Of a stretch of DNA of 64,000 nucleotides, positions 42,729-53,026 are shown one piece after another. Each line of letters opens with the position of its first letter. Positions within the stretch are counted from its first letter, which is position 1. Location of the stretch: NCBI RefSeq assembly GCF_005405305.1, contig NZ_BJDU01000004.1:62001-126000 (forward strand), in the 5' to 3' direction. Below the pieces are notes generated by a model. That model had not been told where the DNA came from and made no database searches. It was given only the letters and a program-made list of their open reading frames with translations. The position numbers and the translations under genes were made by a program. The DNA comes from Companilactobacillus formosensis (GTDB lineage: Bacteria; Bacillota; Bacilli; Lactobacillales; Lactobacillaceae).

Positions 42729-42763
42729 TCAAATATGGCTATACAAAAAACGAGGTGAATTTT

Positions 42764-42865
42764 ATGAAAAAACATCCTTTGCTCGTGCTTACTGGTGTTT
42801 CCGTCTTAGCAACTGTTTGTACTAAGATGATCAGAAATTACAATGGTAAGAAATTTTTAAACTAG
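42764..42865 (+). CDS. Small membrane peptide, 33 residues
   Basis: MKKHPLLVLTGVSVLATVCT followed by a basic end (KMIRNYNGKKFLN). One short hydrophobic helix between charged ends; GAGGTG lies 7 nt before the ATG. Not long enough for a usual secreted protein and no cleavage site is clear. It could be a small regulatory membrane peptide or a stress peptide. A palindrome upstream and a terminator at 42984 frame it as its own unit. Confidence 0.5.
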   Translation: MKKHPLLVLTGVSVLATVCTKMIRNYNGKKFLN

Positions 42866-42983
42866 AATCATACTAATCAAAAATACAAAAATACAAGAAT
42901 TAAAAACTATTCACACACATTCAAAACAAAACTTAAATTACGTTAAATCAAGAGGTAGACATTATGAAAAATAATATGATGAC

Positions 42984-43008
42984 AGGCTTGCGCAAGCAAG
43001 CCTTTTTT
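42984..43008 (+). terminator. Terminator ahead of yfhO-like gene
   Basis: Perfect AGGCTTGC/GCAAGCCT stem with a GCAA loop and six T residues. A Shine-Dalgarno site and ATG (42964) immediately precede it. Confidence 0.9.
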
Positions 43009-43078
43009 GTTTGGCATCTTTTTTGCAATTATTCAGTTTATCCCATATTATTTGGATAGTTAGTAAGGAGATATAAAT

Positions 43079-45619
43079 ATGCTTAAACGTCATGTCCGGT
43101 ATTATCTTGGAGCGTTTTTTCTTAATCTTGTTATTATTTCAGCTATTTTTGCGTATTTTAAATTAGTACCTTTTGGTAGCAATAATTTTTTGAGTAGTGA
43201 TTTGGGAACACAATATCTGACCTTCTTGACTGAATTACGGCGCCAGTTAGCTTCTGGTAACCTGCACTTTTATTTGTTTAGTCAGTCTTTGGGAGATAAT
43301 TTCTTCCCAGTTATGAGTTACTACTTGCTGTCACCTTTTAATTTGTTACTGGTTTTCTTTAGTCCAATGGGAATTCCTGCAGCAGCGAATATTATCATCA
43401 TGTTGAAGATTTCTTCAATGGGTGTGGCGATGGCTTATTTCTTGAAGGAATACTCTAAAGAAATTAAGTTTACCAACTATATTTTCACTTTAGCTTATAG
43501 TTTTTGTGGATTCGTAGCGTCATACTTTTATGATTTAATGTGGCTGGATGCCTTGATAATGTTACCTTTGGTAGCAATAGGCGTTATGCGAGTCATTAAA
43601 GAGCAAAAATATGTCCTATATTATTGTTCAATTCTTTTAGCAATTATTTTCAATTATTACCTAGGATACATGCTCTGTATTTTTTCATTGTGCTTCTTTA
43701 TTTATACAGGATTTGAGACGAATCTCTTCCATCAAAATAATAAGTGGAAGATTATTAGTAACTATTTGATCACTTCAATTTTGGCTGGCTTGAGTTCGGC
43801 GGTGGTCTTATTGCCAACTCTAGTTGGGATGATGAAGACGGGCAAAACTTCCTTTAATGTTATGAATTATTTGCCATCAGCTAGATTTGGCCTGGAAGCC
43901 TTGACGGAATTAGGAATTGGTGGGAATACTTTTGAGCAACGATTGGAACATGGTCCGTCAGTTTTTATGACCTCAACAATTCTGATTTTGTTGTTAGCAT
44001 ACTTCTTCAGTTCTCGGGTTAATAATAAGGATAAACAAAATTCTACTTTTTTATTAGGCACTTTATTAATCAGTATGTTTGTGACGACATTCAATACAGT
44101 TTGGCACATGTTTCAAAATCCAGCAGGCTTCCCATTTAGAAATAGCTTTATTTTCTCGTTCGTATGTATTTTTATTGCTTATAAAGCTTTTGAAGCTGGT
44201 GCTTTCAAAGATAAATCAACAATCATCAAATCTACTTGTGTAGCAGGAATTTTGCTTTGCATTGGTTATTCGACGGAGTGGTTGTTGCCCAAGATTATTG
44301 AGAAACTTGGCTTTGCGATTCCTGATAATAATTACAATGGCTATTTCTTTTGGTTAAGTATTATTTGCATCATTATTTCCGGTGTAATCTTGTTAGTTCT
44401 TAATAGTAATAAAAAATTCTTCGGTTTGTTGATGCTGATGATGATGTTTGAAATTGTGGCAAATTTTAATTCAGTTATTAGTACTGCAGGACTAGGCAAT
44501 CAACTAGTTTATCGAGAAGAATTTAAGAAAGAAAATAATATCCTCGCTGATGTGAAGGCAAGAAGTCATTTGGGACATCGAATAATTGTTTCTAAATCAG
44601 GTCTGAATAAGGCTTTTCCAGAAAAGTACAACAATTATAATGATCCGATTTTATTCAATATCAATGGGTTAAGCTTATACAGCTCTACTTTGAATCAAAA
44701 AACTTTGGAAATAATGAATAATTTGGGTTACTACAGTATTAATGTCCGTCGTATCAGTTATTTCGGTGGGACAAATTTAACCAATGCCTTGTTGGGCGTT
44801 TATTATCGAGTTCGTCAGTGGGATAATCATTATTACGTTGAAGAGAATTACAATGCGCCGTCATTAGGCTTCATGGTTGATAAGGATGTTTATGGATATA
44901 AAATGAAGAATGGTCATGCTTTGGACAATCAAGATCGTTTGTGGCAAGCTTTGAACGGCAATAGTACTGAATATTTAAAAAATGCTACGCTCAATAGCAT
45001 GAAACAAACGACAACTGACGATAAGACACTTTATACGTATCAAATGACTACCCGCGCTAGTGGACCGTTATACTTTTATAAAGCACCATTGAATTACGAC
45101 AAAACTAAGATTTACGTTGATGGCAAGCGTGTCAAAACTAGTAATATGAATGTTTACAAGGCAGCTACTTTGCGTTTAGGACATTTTAAGAAGAATCAAA
45201 AAGTCCAAGTGAAAATTTTGACGAAAAAGACTTTTGATTTGAATCCTGAATATTTCCAGTCATTGGATCAACCGAAATTCTTAAAGTCCTTGTACAAATT
45301 CCAAGATAATTCTTTGAAAATTAGCTCTGACTTAAATCACGATACGGTTCGTGGAACTATCAATGTCAAAAAGGCAGGACCAATGTTGTTCAGCATTCCT
45401 TACGATGACGGTTGGAGTGCCACAGTTGACGGTCAGAAGGTCAAAATTCATCAAGTAGTCGATAACTTAATGGCAATTAATTTAACCAAAGGACAACATA
45501 AAGTGGAATTGAACTATCAAGTGCCAGGGCTTAAAATTGGTTGGATAGTTTCAGTTGTATCGATTATTCTGTTTGTTGGCTTTGAATTGTTAAATTATAG
45601 AACTAAAAAATATAATTAA
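43079..45619 (+). CDS. YfhO-family membrane protein (putative glycosyltransferase)
   Basis: 846 residues. About 13 hydrophobic segments in the first 490 residues, then a large extracellular domain and a last helix (IGWIVSVVSIILFVGFELL). The early motif LSSDLGTQYLTFL and YDLMWLDALIMLPLV match YfhO (GT-C-like fold), implicated in glycosylating lipoteichoic acid or in stress survival. The extracellular end has VPYDDGWSATVDGQ-like strands (read here as IPYDDGWSATVDGQ), typical of the family. AAGGAG precedes the start. Confidence 0.88.
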   Translation: MLKRHVRYYLGAFFLNLVIISAIFAYFKLVPFGSNNFLSSDLGTQYLTFLTELRRQLASGNLHFYLFSQSLGDNFFPVMSYYLLSPFNLLLVFFSPMGIPAAANIIIMLKISSMGVAMAYFLKEYSKEIKFTNYIFTLAYSFCGFVASYFYDLMWLDALIMLPLVAIGVMRVIKEQKYVLYYCSILLAIIFNYYLGYMLCIFSLCFFIYTGFETNLFHQNNKWKIISNYLITSILAGLSSAVVLLPTLVGMMKTGKTSFNVMNYLPSARFGLEALTELGIGGNTFEQRLEHGPSVFMTSTILILLLAYFFSSRVNNKDKQNSTFLLGTLLISMFVTTFNTVWHMFQNPAGFPFRNSFIFSFVCIFIAYKAFEAGAFKDKSTIIKSTCVAGILLCIGYSTEWLLPKIIEKLGFAIPDNNYNGYFFWLSIICIIISGVILLVLNSNKKFFGLLMLMMMFEIVANFNSVISTAGLGNQLVYREEFKKENNILADVKARSHLGHRIIVSKSGLNKAFPEKYNNYNDPILFNINGLSLYSSTLNQKTLEIMNNLGYYSINVRRISYFGGTNLTNALLGVYYRVRQWDNHYYVEENYNAPSLGFMVDKDVYGYKMKNGHALDNQDRLWQALNGNSTEYLKNATLNSMKQTTTDDKTLYTYQMTTRASGPLYFYKAPLNYDKTKIYVDGKRVKTSNMNVYKAATLRLGHFKKNQKVQVKILTKKTFDLNPEYFQSLDQPKFLKSLYKFQDNSLKISSDLNHDTVRGTINVKKAGPMLFSIPYDDGWSATVDGQKVKIHQVVDNLMAINLTKGQHKVELNYQVPGLKIGWIVSVVSIILFVGFELLNYRTKKYN

Positions 45620-45681
45620 ATGACCTATAAAACAAAATATTAGAAAAATAGCTAGAATTATTTGCATTATTCTGGAGATGT

Positions 45682-45711
45682 TATAATATTTTGGTATGAA
45701 GCGTTTACATT
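45682..45711 (+). promoter_or_regulatory. glpK promoter region with cre-like site
   Basis: TATAAT at 45682 and GAAGCGTTTACAT at 45698-45710, a CcpA-like site with two mismatches in its left half, placed where binding would block elongation. Confidence 0.5.
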
Positions 45712-45720
45712 AATGAATGA

Positions 45721-47238
<1,518 letters not shown>

Positions 47239-47268
47239 AAATTTAGTTAATGTAGTATTCCGTCCTCC

Positions 47269-47386
47269 ATAGCAAAGAAAATTTGGCTGGAACGTAGTGG
47301 GCACGACTTGGAGCCTTTGCTAAGCCCAAGTACGGGCAAAGTCTTCAAGCTCGACCTTTCACTACTGAGCCAATTTTCTTTGCTAT
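47269..47386 (-). repeat. Palindromic RNA-like element, copy 2
   Basis: Minus-strand orientation. The outer stem ATAGCAAAGAAAATTGGCT (47368-47386) pairs with 47269-47288, leaving a bulged A at the same position as in copy 1 (8387). An AGTAGTG/CACTAC stem lies inside. The core (47307-47349) matches copy 1 at 39 of 43 positions, while the outer stem is unrelated in sequence. It lies between two glpK-type genes and is read against them. Confidence 0.7.
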
Positions 47387-47498
47387 TCCGGACTAAAAAG
47401 TGATTCAATTTTTTATTTCTTGAGATAAAGAGTAAAAAATATGATTTAGTCGATAGTGACGAAAAATTAATGCTAACCTTAGTTTATTTAAGAATCAT

Positions 47499-47519
47499 AA
47501 AGGCGGAGACGCCTTTTTT
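47499..47519 (+). terminator. Terminator just ahead of second glpK-like gene
   Basis: AAAGGCG/CGCCTTT stem, GAGA loop, six T residues, ending 8 nt before the AGGAG site of the gene. It limits read-through or acts as an attenuator. Confidence 0.85.
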
Positions 47520-47537
47520 CGTGTTTAGGAGTTAACA

Positions 47538-49043
47538 ATGGAAAAAGAATACATTTTAGCAATTGATGAAGGGACAACGACGGCTCGGGCTATTATTTTT
47601 GACCACAGTGGTAAAAAGGTAGCTGTTGCCAGACATCCAATTCAACAAATTTTACCGAACCCCGGTTGGGTCGAACATGATCCCAATCTGATTTGGAATG
47701 CCGTACAAACGACTATCGCTACTGCTTTGATTGATTCAGGTATTAAACCTGATCAAATCAAAGCAATTGGGATTGCTAGCCAAAGAGAAACAACAGTTGT
47801 TTGGGACAAGGAGACTGGTTTGCCAATTTATAACGCTATTGTTTGGCAAAGTCGACAAACTGCTCACTTGGCTAATGACATGATCAAGGCTGGTTTCAAA
47901 GATGAAATCCATAAAAAGACTGGTTTGATTATCAGTCCTTATTTTTCAGCTACTAAAATCCGTTGGATTCTCAATCACGTTGAAGGTGCTCAAGAACGCG
48001 CTGAAAAAGGTGAATTGCTCTTTGGAACTATCAATACGTGGTTATTGTGGAAGTTGACTGACGGAGCCAGCTTTATGACCGATTATGCCAATGCTAGTCG
48101 GACGATGCTGTTCAATATCAACACTTTGCAATGGGATGAAGATTTATTAAAGCTCTTTAATATTCCTAAGGCTATGTTGCCAGAGGTTAAATCGAATTCA
48201 GAAGTATTTGGAATAACGAAGAATTATCAATTTTATGGTTCGGAGATTCCAATTTCAGGGATGACTGGTTCGCAACAAGCGTCACTCTTTGGACAGATGG
48301 CTTTTGAAAAAGGTATGGTCAAAAATACTTACGGAACTGGTGCTTTTGCTGTTATGAATACTGGAGATAAACCGGCTTTGTCTGACAATAATTTGTTGAC
48401 GACGATAGCTTACGGTATCAACGGTGAAATCAAGTATGCCCTAGAAGGTAGTGTATTCGTTGCTGGCGCGGCGTTACAGTGGTTGCGTGATGATATGCGT
48501 TTGATCAACAATACTCCACAAACTTCAGATTATGCCAAAAGTTCAACTGATCATGATGAAGTCTATGTTGTTCCAGCTTTTGCCGGTTTGGGTGCACCTT
48601 ATTGGGATAACCAAGCACACGGTACGATGTTTGGGATTACTCGAGGTACAACTGATAAAGATTTAGTCAAAGCCACGTTGCAGGCAATTGCTTATCAGAC
48701 AAAAGATATCATTGAAACGATGAGTTCTGATGCTAAGATGCCAATTGAAGTCTTAAAAGTCGATGGAGCAGCATCTGCCAATGATTATTTAATGCAATTT
48801 CAAGCTGACATTTTAGGAATTTCTCTCCAACGTTCATCAGAATTGGAAACTACTTCACTAGGAGTAGCTTTTATGGCTGGTTTAGGAATTGGTTTCTGGA
48901 AAGATATCGATGATATTAAGAAGAACTATCAAACAGGGAAAATGTATCAACCAAAAATGAAAGAATCTCTTAGAAATGATCTTTATGATGGTTGGAAAGA
49001 GGCTGTTAAAGCAACAATGGCCTTCAAACATAATGCTAAATAA
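47538..49043 (+). CDS. Glycerol kinase paralog lacking catalytic Asp and regulatory His
   Basis: 501 residues, aligns without gaps to the preceding GlpK through position 250. Asp10, Arg83, Glu84 and Tyr135 are kept, but the catalytic base Asp245 is Ser (TGSQQASL), the HPr-phosphorylated His231 is Gln (NYQFYGSE), and the nucleotide motif DGGAANN is DGAASAN. It keeps a full-length frame with normal codon use, so it is not decaying. Most likely a pseudokinase with a regulatory or binding role, or an enzyme with changed specificity. GTTTAGGAG precedes the ATG, and a terminator lies just upstream. Confidence 0.85.
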   Translation: MEKEYILAIDEGTTTARAIIFDHSGKKVAVARHPIQQILPNPGWVEHDPNLIWNAVQTTIATALIDSGIKPDQIKAIGIASQRETTVVWDKETGLPIYNAIVWQSRQTAHLANDMIKAGFKDEIHKKTGLIISPYFSATKIRWILNHVEGAQERAEKGELLFGTINTWLLWKLTDGASFMTDYANASRTMLFNINTLQWDEDLLKLFNIPKAMLPEVKSNSEVFGITKNYQFYGSEIPISGMTGSQQASLFGQMAFEKGMVKNTYGTGAFAVMNTGDKPALSDNNLLTTIAYGINGEIKYALEGSVFVAGAALQWLRDDMRLINNTPQTSDYAKSSTDHDEVYVVPAFAGLGAPYWDNQAHGTMFGITRGTTDKDLVKATLQAIAYQTKDIIETMSSDAKMPIEVLKVDGAASANDYLMQFQADILGISLQRSSELETTSLGVAFMAGLGIGFWKDIDDIKKNYQTGKMYQPKMKESLRNDLYDGWKEAVKATMAFKHNAK

Positions 49044-49078
49044 TAAGAACCTATATTAAAAGGCTCTTATTTTTTTTT
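49043..49078 (+). terminator. Terminator after glpK paralog
   Basis: ATAAGA/TCTTAT and CC/GG stem with one mismatch, followed by nine T residues; it begins at the stop codon. Confidence 0.75.
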
Positions 49079-49120
49079 ATTGATATATAAGGATTTGAGA
49101 ACTGTTTATTAAAAAATGCT

Positions 49121-49149
49121 TTGACACTTTTGATTTGTAAGTTTAATAT
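49121..49149 (+). promoter_or_regulatory. Promoter of peptide transporter gene
   Basis: TTGACA and TAATAT with a 17-bp spacer, 37 bp before the start codon. Confidence 0.82.
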
Positions 49150-49186
49150 AAATATATTATTTGTGTAATGTGAGGAGAATTTTTTA

Positions 49187-50662
49187 ATGGACGAAAAGAA
49201 AGACCGAGGATTCTTCGGTCAACCGATAGGTTTACGTACATTATTCCTAACTGAATTTTGGGAAAGATTCAGTTACTATGGTATGCGTGCCATTTTGCTA
49301 TTCTACATGTACTATGCTGTAACAAAGGGCGGACTTGGTATGGACCGTACCACTGCAGCATCTGTCATGTCTATCTACGGTTCACTAGTTTATATGTCTA
49401 GTGTGCTTGGTGGATTTATCAGTGATAGACTTTTGGGACCTAGAAGAACTGTCTTCTGGGGTGGTGTCTTGATCATGTTTGGTCATATCGTATTGTCACT
49501 CCCAATGGGCGAAACTGGTTTGTTTGTATCAATTGGACTTATTGTTATTGGTACTGGTTTATTGAAGCCAAACGTATCTGAAATGGTTGGTGGATTGTAT
49601 ACTGAGGGAGATCCAAGACGTGATTCTGGTTTCAGTATTTACGTTATGGGTATCAACTTGGGTTCACTTATTGCTCCACAAGCCGTTACAACGATGTGGA
49701 ATCACTTTAATTTCCACGCTGGTTTCTCATTAGCTGCTATTGGTATGTTCTTAGGATTAGTAGTTTACTGGTGGGATGGTCGTAAGTACCTTCCTAAAGA
49801 AAGTTTACAAGCTCCCGATCCAATTACTGATGCTGAACGTAGTAAATTCTACAAGCGTGTCATCATTGGTGTAATTGCATTTGTTATTATTGTTGTAGCT
49901 ATGATGGCTATGAATGCTTTCACAGTTGATAACTTCATCACTATCTTGAGTATCTTGGGTATCGCTTTGCCTGTTGGTTACTTCGTAATGATGCTAACAA
50001 GTAAAAAGGTTACAAAGATCGAAAGATCACGTGTATTTGCCTATATCCCATTGTTCATCGCTGCTGCAATTTTCTGGGCAATTGAAGAACAAGGTTCTGT
50101 TGTTTTGGCACTTTTCGCTGCTGAACAAACTCAATTAAACTTTGCTGGTTTGCATTTGTCAGCTCCACAATTCCAAATGCTTAACCCATTCTTCATCATT
50201 ATCTATACACCATTCTTTGCATGGTTATGGATTAAACTAGCTAAGCGTCAACCATCATCACCATCTAAGTTCTGGATGGGATTAGTTGCTACAGCTATTT
50301 CATACTTTGTTTTGATCATTCCTTTGATTGGCTTGACTCCTGGTGATAAAGTTAGTCCACTATGGCTAGTGCTAAGTTGGGGTATTATTGAAATTGGTGA
50401 AATGTTGATTTCTCCAGTTGGTTTGTCAGCCACAACTAAACTTGCTCCTAAGGCCTTCAGAGGTCAAATGATGAGTATGTGGTTCCTAGCTGATTCTGCT
50501 GGACAAGCTGCCAATGCTCAATTAGTTAAATTATTCGAACCAGGAAACCCACAAAACGAAATGATGTTCTTTGGTGTAACTGGTATCGTTACATTAGTTG
50601 CCGCAATTATCTTGATTATGTTTGTACCTAAGATCAAGAAATTGATGGCCGGTGTTAACTAA
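49187..50662 (+). CDS. dtpT: Di-/tripeptide proton symporter (POT family, DtpT-like)
   Basis: 491 residues, 14 membrane helices. The family signature ExxER appears as EFWERFSYYGMRA near residue 22, with the PTR2 motif region GGFISDRLLGPRRTVFWGG and GTGLLKPNVSEMVGGLY (Lys on helix 4). FAIEEQG-type helix 7 reads FWAIEEQGS with its Glu. It imports di- and tripeptides with protons, important for amino-acid-auxotrophic lactobacilli. GAGGAG precedes the ATG. Single gene with clear promoter and terminator. Confidence 0.95.
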   Translation: MDEKKDRGFFGQPIGLRTLFLTEFWERFSYYGMRAILLFYMYYAVTKGGLGMDRTTAASVMSIYGSLVYMSSVLGGFISDRLLGPRRTVFWGGVLIMFGHIVLSLPMGETGLFVSIGLIVIGTGLLKPNVSEMVGGLYTEGDPRRDSGFSIYVMGINLGSLIAPQAVTTMWNHFNFHAGFSLAAIGMFLGLVVYWWDGRKYLPKESLQAPDPITDAERSKFYKRVIIGVIAFVIIVVAMMAMNAFTVDNFITILSILGIALPVGYFVMMLTSKKVTKIERSRVFAYIPLFIAAAIFWAIEEQGSVVLALFAAEQTQLNFAGLHLSAPQFQMLNPFFIIIYTPFFAWLWIKLAKRQPSSPSKFWMGLVATAISYFVLIIPLIGLTPGDKVSPLWLVLSWGIIEIGEMLISPVGLSATTKLAPKAFRGQMMSMWFLADSAGQAANAQLVKLFEPGNPQNEMMFFGVTGIVTLVAAIILIMFVPKIKKLMAGVN

Positions 50663-50681
50663 AAATTTGTATATTAAACTA

Positions 50682-50708
50682 AGTCATAACTTCGGTTATG
50701 GCTTTTTT
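50682..50708 (+). terminator. Terminator after dtpT
   Basis: AGTCATAAC/GTTATGGCT stem with a TTCG loop and T tail. Confidence 0.88.
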
Positions 50709-50790
50709 ATTTTCTGATAAAAAATATTTAAAATTTCTTATGAAATCGTTTACAATATTAATATAAACATTTGTGGAGGAGCGAGTGTTC

Positions 50791-50949
50791 ATGAGGAAGA
50801 AAATCGAGCTGTTGATTCTTAGTTTCATTGCAGCACTAGCGATAGTCTTGGGAATTGCTCAAACTACCAAAGCTGCACAGATTAATAATGATCAAAAAGT
50901 TGTTACCTTAAGAGTAAATAAGGTAGCAATTTTTTTATTTTTGATATAA
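50791..50949 (+). CDS. Short secreted peptide, possibly a truncated surface protein
   Basis: 52 residues. MRKKIELLILSFIAALAIVL continues to a plausible signal-peptidase site near TKA-AQ. Only about 24 residues follow (INNDQKVVTLRVNKVAIFLF), and the last dozen codons are inside a terminator. GGAGGAG lies 10 nt upstream. It looks like the start of a secreted protein whose remainder was deleted, now ending in terminator sequence, or a genuine small secreted peptide. The intact surface protein gene begins 67 bp downstream. Confidence 0.45.
   Translation: MRKKIELLILSFIAALAIVLGIAQTTKAAQINNDQKVVTLRVNKVAIFLFLI
50900..50937 (+). terminator. Terminator inside the short secreted-peptide frame
   Basis: TTGTTACCTTA/TAAGGTAGCAA stem with seven T residues. 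Confidence 0.85.
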
Positions 50950-51016
50950 AAATACTTCTATTTAGGACTATAATAATCTGAATGAAAAGGTTAACAATTA
51001 TAGAAGGGGTGATTTT

Positions 51017-52606
51017 ATGAAGAAATTAGTTAAAACTTTAATTTATAGTTTAGCTGTTTTTATTGGGATTTTCGGCATGGGGCAGTTGAATGTTTTGGCT
51101 GACGATTCTGATCAAAGTTCTACTGGAACCACAACAGGTGAACAGAGTAAATCTCTTAATGTTGATGAACAAAAATGGGGAGATAATGCTTCTTGGTCGA
51201 TTAAAGATAATGTACTTTATTTAAATGGTACTGAAATATCTGATGATGAAAAGGGAAGTCTCACGGTTCCGTGGGCTCAATATTATGAACAAATTAATAA
51301 GGTCGTAATTAACTCTAATAATAATAGTAAATTACTACTTCCAAGTGATTCTAGTTATTTATTTGCAAATATGACAAATGTAACTGAAATTGATGGGCTT
51401 AATAAGTTGGATGTGTCTGAAGTTGATAGTTTTGAAGGGATGTTTTCGAAAGATGAATCTCTTATTAATGTGAATTTAAGTAGTTTTGAACCTAATCAGG
51501 AAAAAGAGCTAAATCTTTCAAAAATGTTTTCTGATGATTATTGTTTACATGAGGTGGATATAAGTAATTTTTCGAATTCAAATGACAATATAGAGAATAT
51601 ATTTGATAAAACTAATCGATTATATCAAATCAAGATTTCTGGTTTGGATTTATCCAAGGGTTCAGGTCTTGATGCGGATTCTTGGATAAACCCAAATGAT
51701 GAAAAAGAAAATCAATCAGAATATCCACAGGGTGGAACAGATATTAGTACTTGGAATTTGAAAATAAGAGAGAAAAATCTGAAAAAATCAAATTTGACTT
51801 TCGGAGTATATTCTAATAAGGATGTTGTGCCAAATGGTAATCACTTAGAGTACGATGATGCACTCTCAGGAGATTACAGTTCTATGCTTGCTCCTGATTT
51901 TTCTGGAAAGAAGCTTTTTATAGAAGCAGTAGTAGTTGAAGAGGATGCTTTTTCATATGTAGGTCAAATATTAACTTTTCAAGCTCCAACCGTTTCTGGA
52001 TATACTGCAAATCCTAATACAGTCAAAGTAAAATTAGAAACATTTAATGGTGATCCTAATGAGGATGGTCCATATGAACTAGACGTGTCGGAAAGTGAAA
52101 AATCTTTGGCGGTTATTCAAAATGGGAATAGAATGGAAAATAATTACACAATTTACTACACTAAAAATCCATCAACACCAACAGTAACTTCCAAATTCAC
52201 ACACAAACTTCAAACCTTAACCACATACCCAGATCAAGATTCTGCCGACATTTACGATGAAGATGGCAACTTAAGTAAGACTGTTGCTCTTTCACCAGAC
52301 TCAAATTGGCAAACTGACGAGTACATGACTATCAAAGGCGAGAAGTACTACCGTGTGGCAACTAATGAATTCGTCAAAGCTTCTGATATTTACTTATACA
52401 AGGATAAAGATTCAGTAGTCAGAACTCATGGTGGTACTGATTACATTTCGCTAGATAATTCTCACGGCGATACAGTAACTAATCGTGCTTTGGCTGTCAA
52501 AACTGATTGGAAGATTGATAAAGTAATTAAAATTAATAATGAAGATTATTATCGTGTAGCGACAAATGAGTTCGTCAAAGCCGATAATGTCGACGTTATC
52601 AGATAG
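51017..52606 (+). CDS. Secreted BspA-like surface protein with two SLAP wall-binding repeats
   Basis: 529 residues. Signal peptide (TLIYSLAVFIGIFGMGQLNV) ending VLA-DD. Residues 50-230 have BspA/DUF285-type features (WSIKDNVLYLNGTE, then leucine-rich units such as GLNKLDVSEVDSFEGMF), then a MucBP-like strand region. The last 140 residues hold two SLAP domains, each with YYRVATNEFVKA, that bind cell-wall polymers non-covalently. The SLAP part is clearly richer in GC than the AT-rich front, suggesting a mosaic. AGAAGGGG precedes the start. Probably an adhesin. Confidence 0.82.
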   Translation: MKKLVKTLIYSLAVFIGIFGMGQLNVLADDSDQSSTGTTTGEQSKSLNVDEQKWGDNASWSIKDNVLYLNGTEISDDEKGSLTVPWAQYYEQINKVVINSNNNSKLLLPSDSSYLFANMTNVTEIDGLNKLDVSEVDSFEGMFSKDESLINVNLSSFEPNQEKELNLSKMFSDDYCLHEVDISNFSNSNDNIENIFDKTNRLYQIKISGLDLSKGSGLDADSWINPNDEKENQSEYPQGGTDISTWNLKIREKNLKKSNLTFGVYSNKDVVPNGNHLEYDDALSGDYSSMLAPDFSGKKLFIEAVVVEEDAFSYVGQILTFQAPTVSGYTANPNTVKVKLETFNGDPNEDGPYELDVSESEKSLAVIQNGNRMENNYTIYYTKNPSTPTVTSKFTHKLQTLTTYPDQDSADIYDEDGNLSKTVALSPDSNWQTDEYMTIKGEKYYRVATNEFVKASDIYLYKDKDSVVRTHGGTDYISLDNSHGDTVTNRALAVKTDWKIDKVIKINNEDYYRVATNEFVKADNVDVIR

Positions 52607-52610
52607 TTAA

Positions 52611-52643
52611 AAGGATGAATCTGAAAATGATTCATCTTTTTTT
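52611..52643 (+). terminator. Terminator after BspA-SLAP gene
   Basis: GATGAATC/GATTCATC stem with seven T residues. Confidence 0.85.
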
Positions 52644-52654
52644 GCAAAAAACTC

Positions 52655-52683
52655 TTGAAATGGTCTGTTATTTTCGGTAATAT
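52655..52683 (+). promoter_or_regulatory. Promoter of tRNA-Tyr/tRNA-Gln
   Basis: TTGAAA and TAATAT with a 17-bp spacer, 34 bp before tRNA-Tyr. Confidence 0.65.
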
Positions 52684-52717
52684 AATTAAGTCGGATAAAG
52701 ACATGTGGTAAACACAT

Positions 52718-52800
52718 GGAGGGGTAGCGAAGTCTGGCTAAACGCGGCGGACTGTAAATCCGCTCCTTCGGGTTCGGTGGTTCGAATCCACTCCCCTCCA
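52718..52800 (+). tRNA. tRNA-Tyr (GTA)
   Basis: 83 nt with a long variable arm typical of class II tRNA-Tyr: acceptor GGAGGGG/CCCCTCC with discriminator A, anticodon loop CTGTAAA reading GTA, variable arm around CTCCTTCGGG, T-arm GGTGGTTCGAATCC. CCA is not encoded. Confidence 0.96.
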
Positions 52801-52805
52801 TTCAT

Positions 52806-52877
52806 TGGGTTATAGCCAAGCGGTAAGGCAACGGGTTTTGATCCCGTCATGCGCTGGTTCGAATCCAGCTAACCCAA
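52806..52877 (+). tRNA. tRNA-Gln (TTG)
   Basis: 72 nt cloverleaf: acceptor TGGGTTA/TAACCCA with discriminator A, anticodon loop TTTTGAT reading TTG, T-arm GCTGGTTCGAATCCAGC. It lies 5 nt after tRNA-Tyr, same transcript. Confidence 0.96.
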
Positions 52878-52891
52878 TTTATTTACCAGTT

Positions 52892-52931
52892 AGTCGTCAA
52901 CAAGAATAAACTTGTTTGACGGCTTTTTTTA
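52892..52931 (+). terminator. Terminator after tRNA pair
   Basis: AGTCGTCAA-CAAG/CTTG-TTTGACGGCT stem with one bulge and seven T residues. Confidence 0.85.
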
Positions 52932-53026
52932 TTCCACAAAGAAAAAACACCGACGATTGTCGATGCCTAAGTGACTACACGATGGATAATTGCTTTTGAC
53001 GGTTATATTGAATGTTTTAAATAATT

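Noticed and set aside
42964-43059. 31-codon frame starting MKNNMMTGLRKQ
   Set aside because: Not called as a gene because it runs through a perfect terminator; kept only as a possible leader peptide finding.
52607-52801. Minus-strand frame of 64 codons over the tRNA-Tyr region
   Set aside because: Lies across a terminator, promoter and tRNA; a chance frame.
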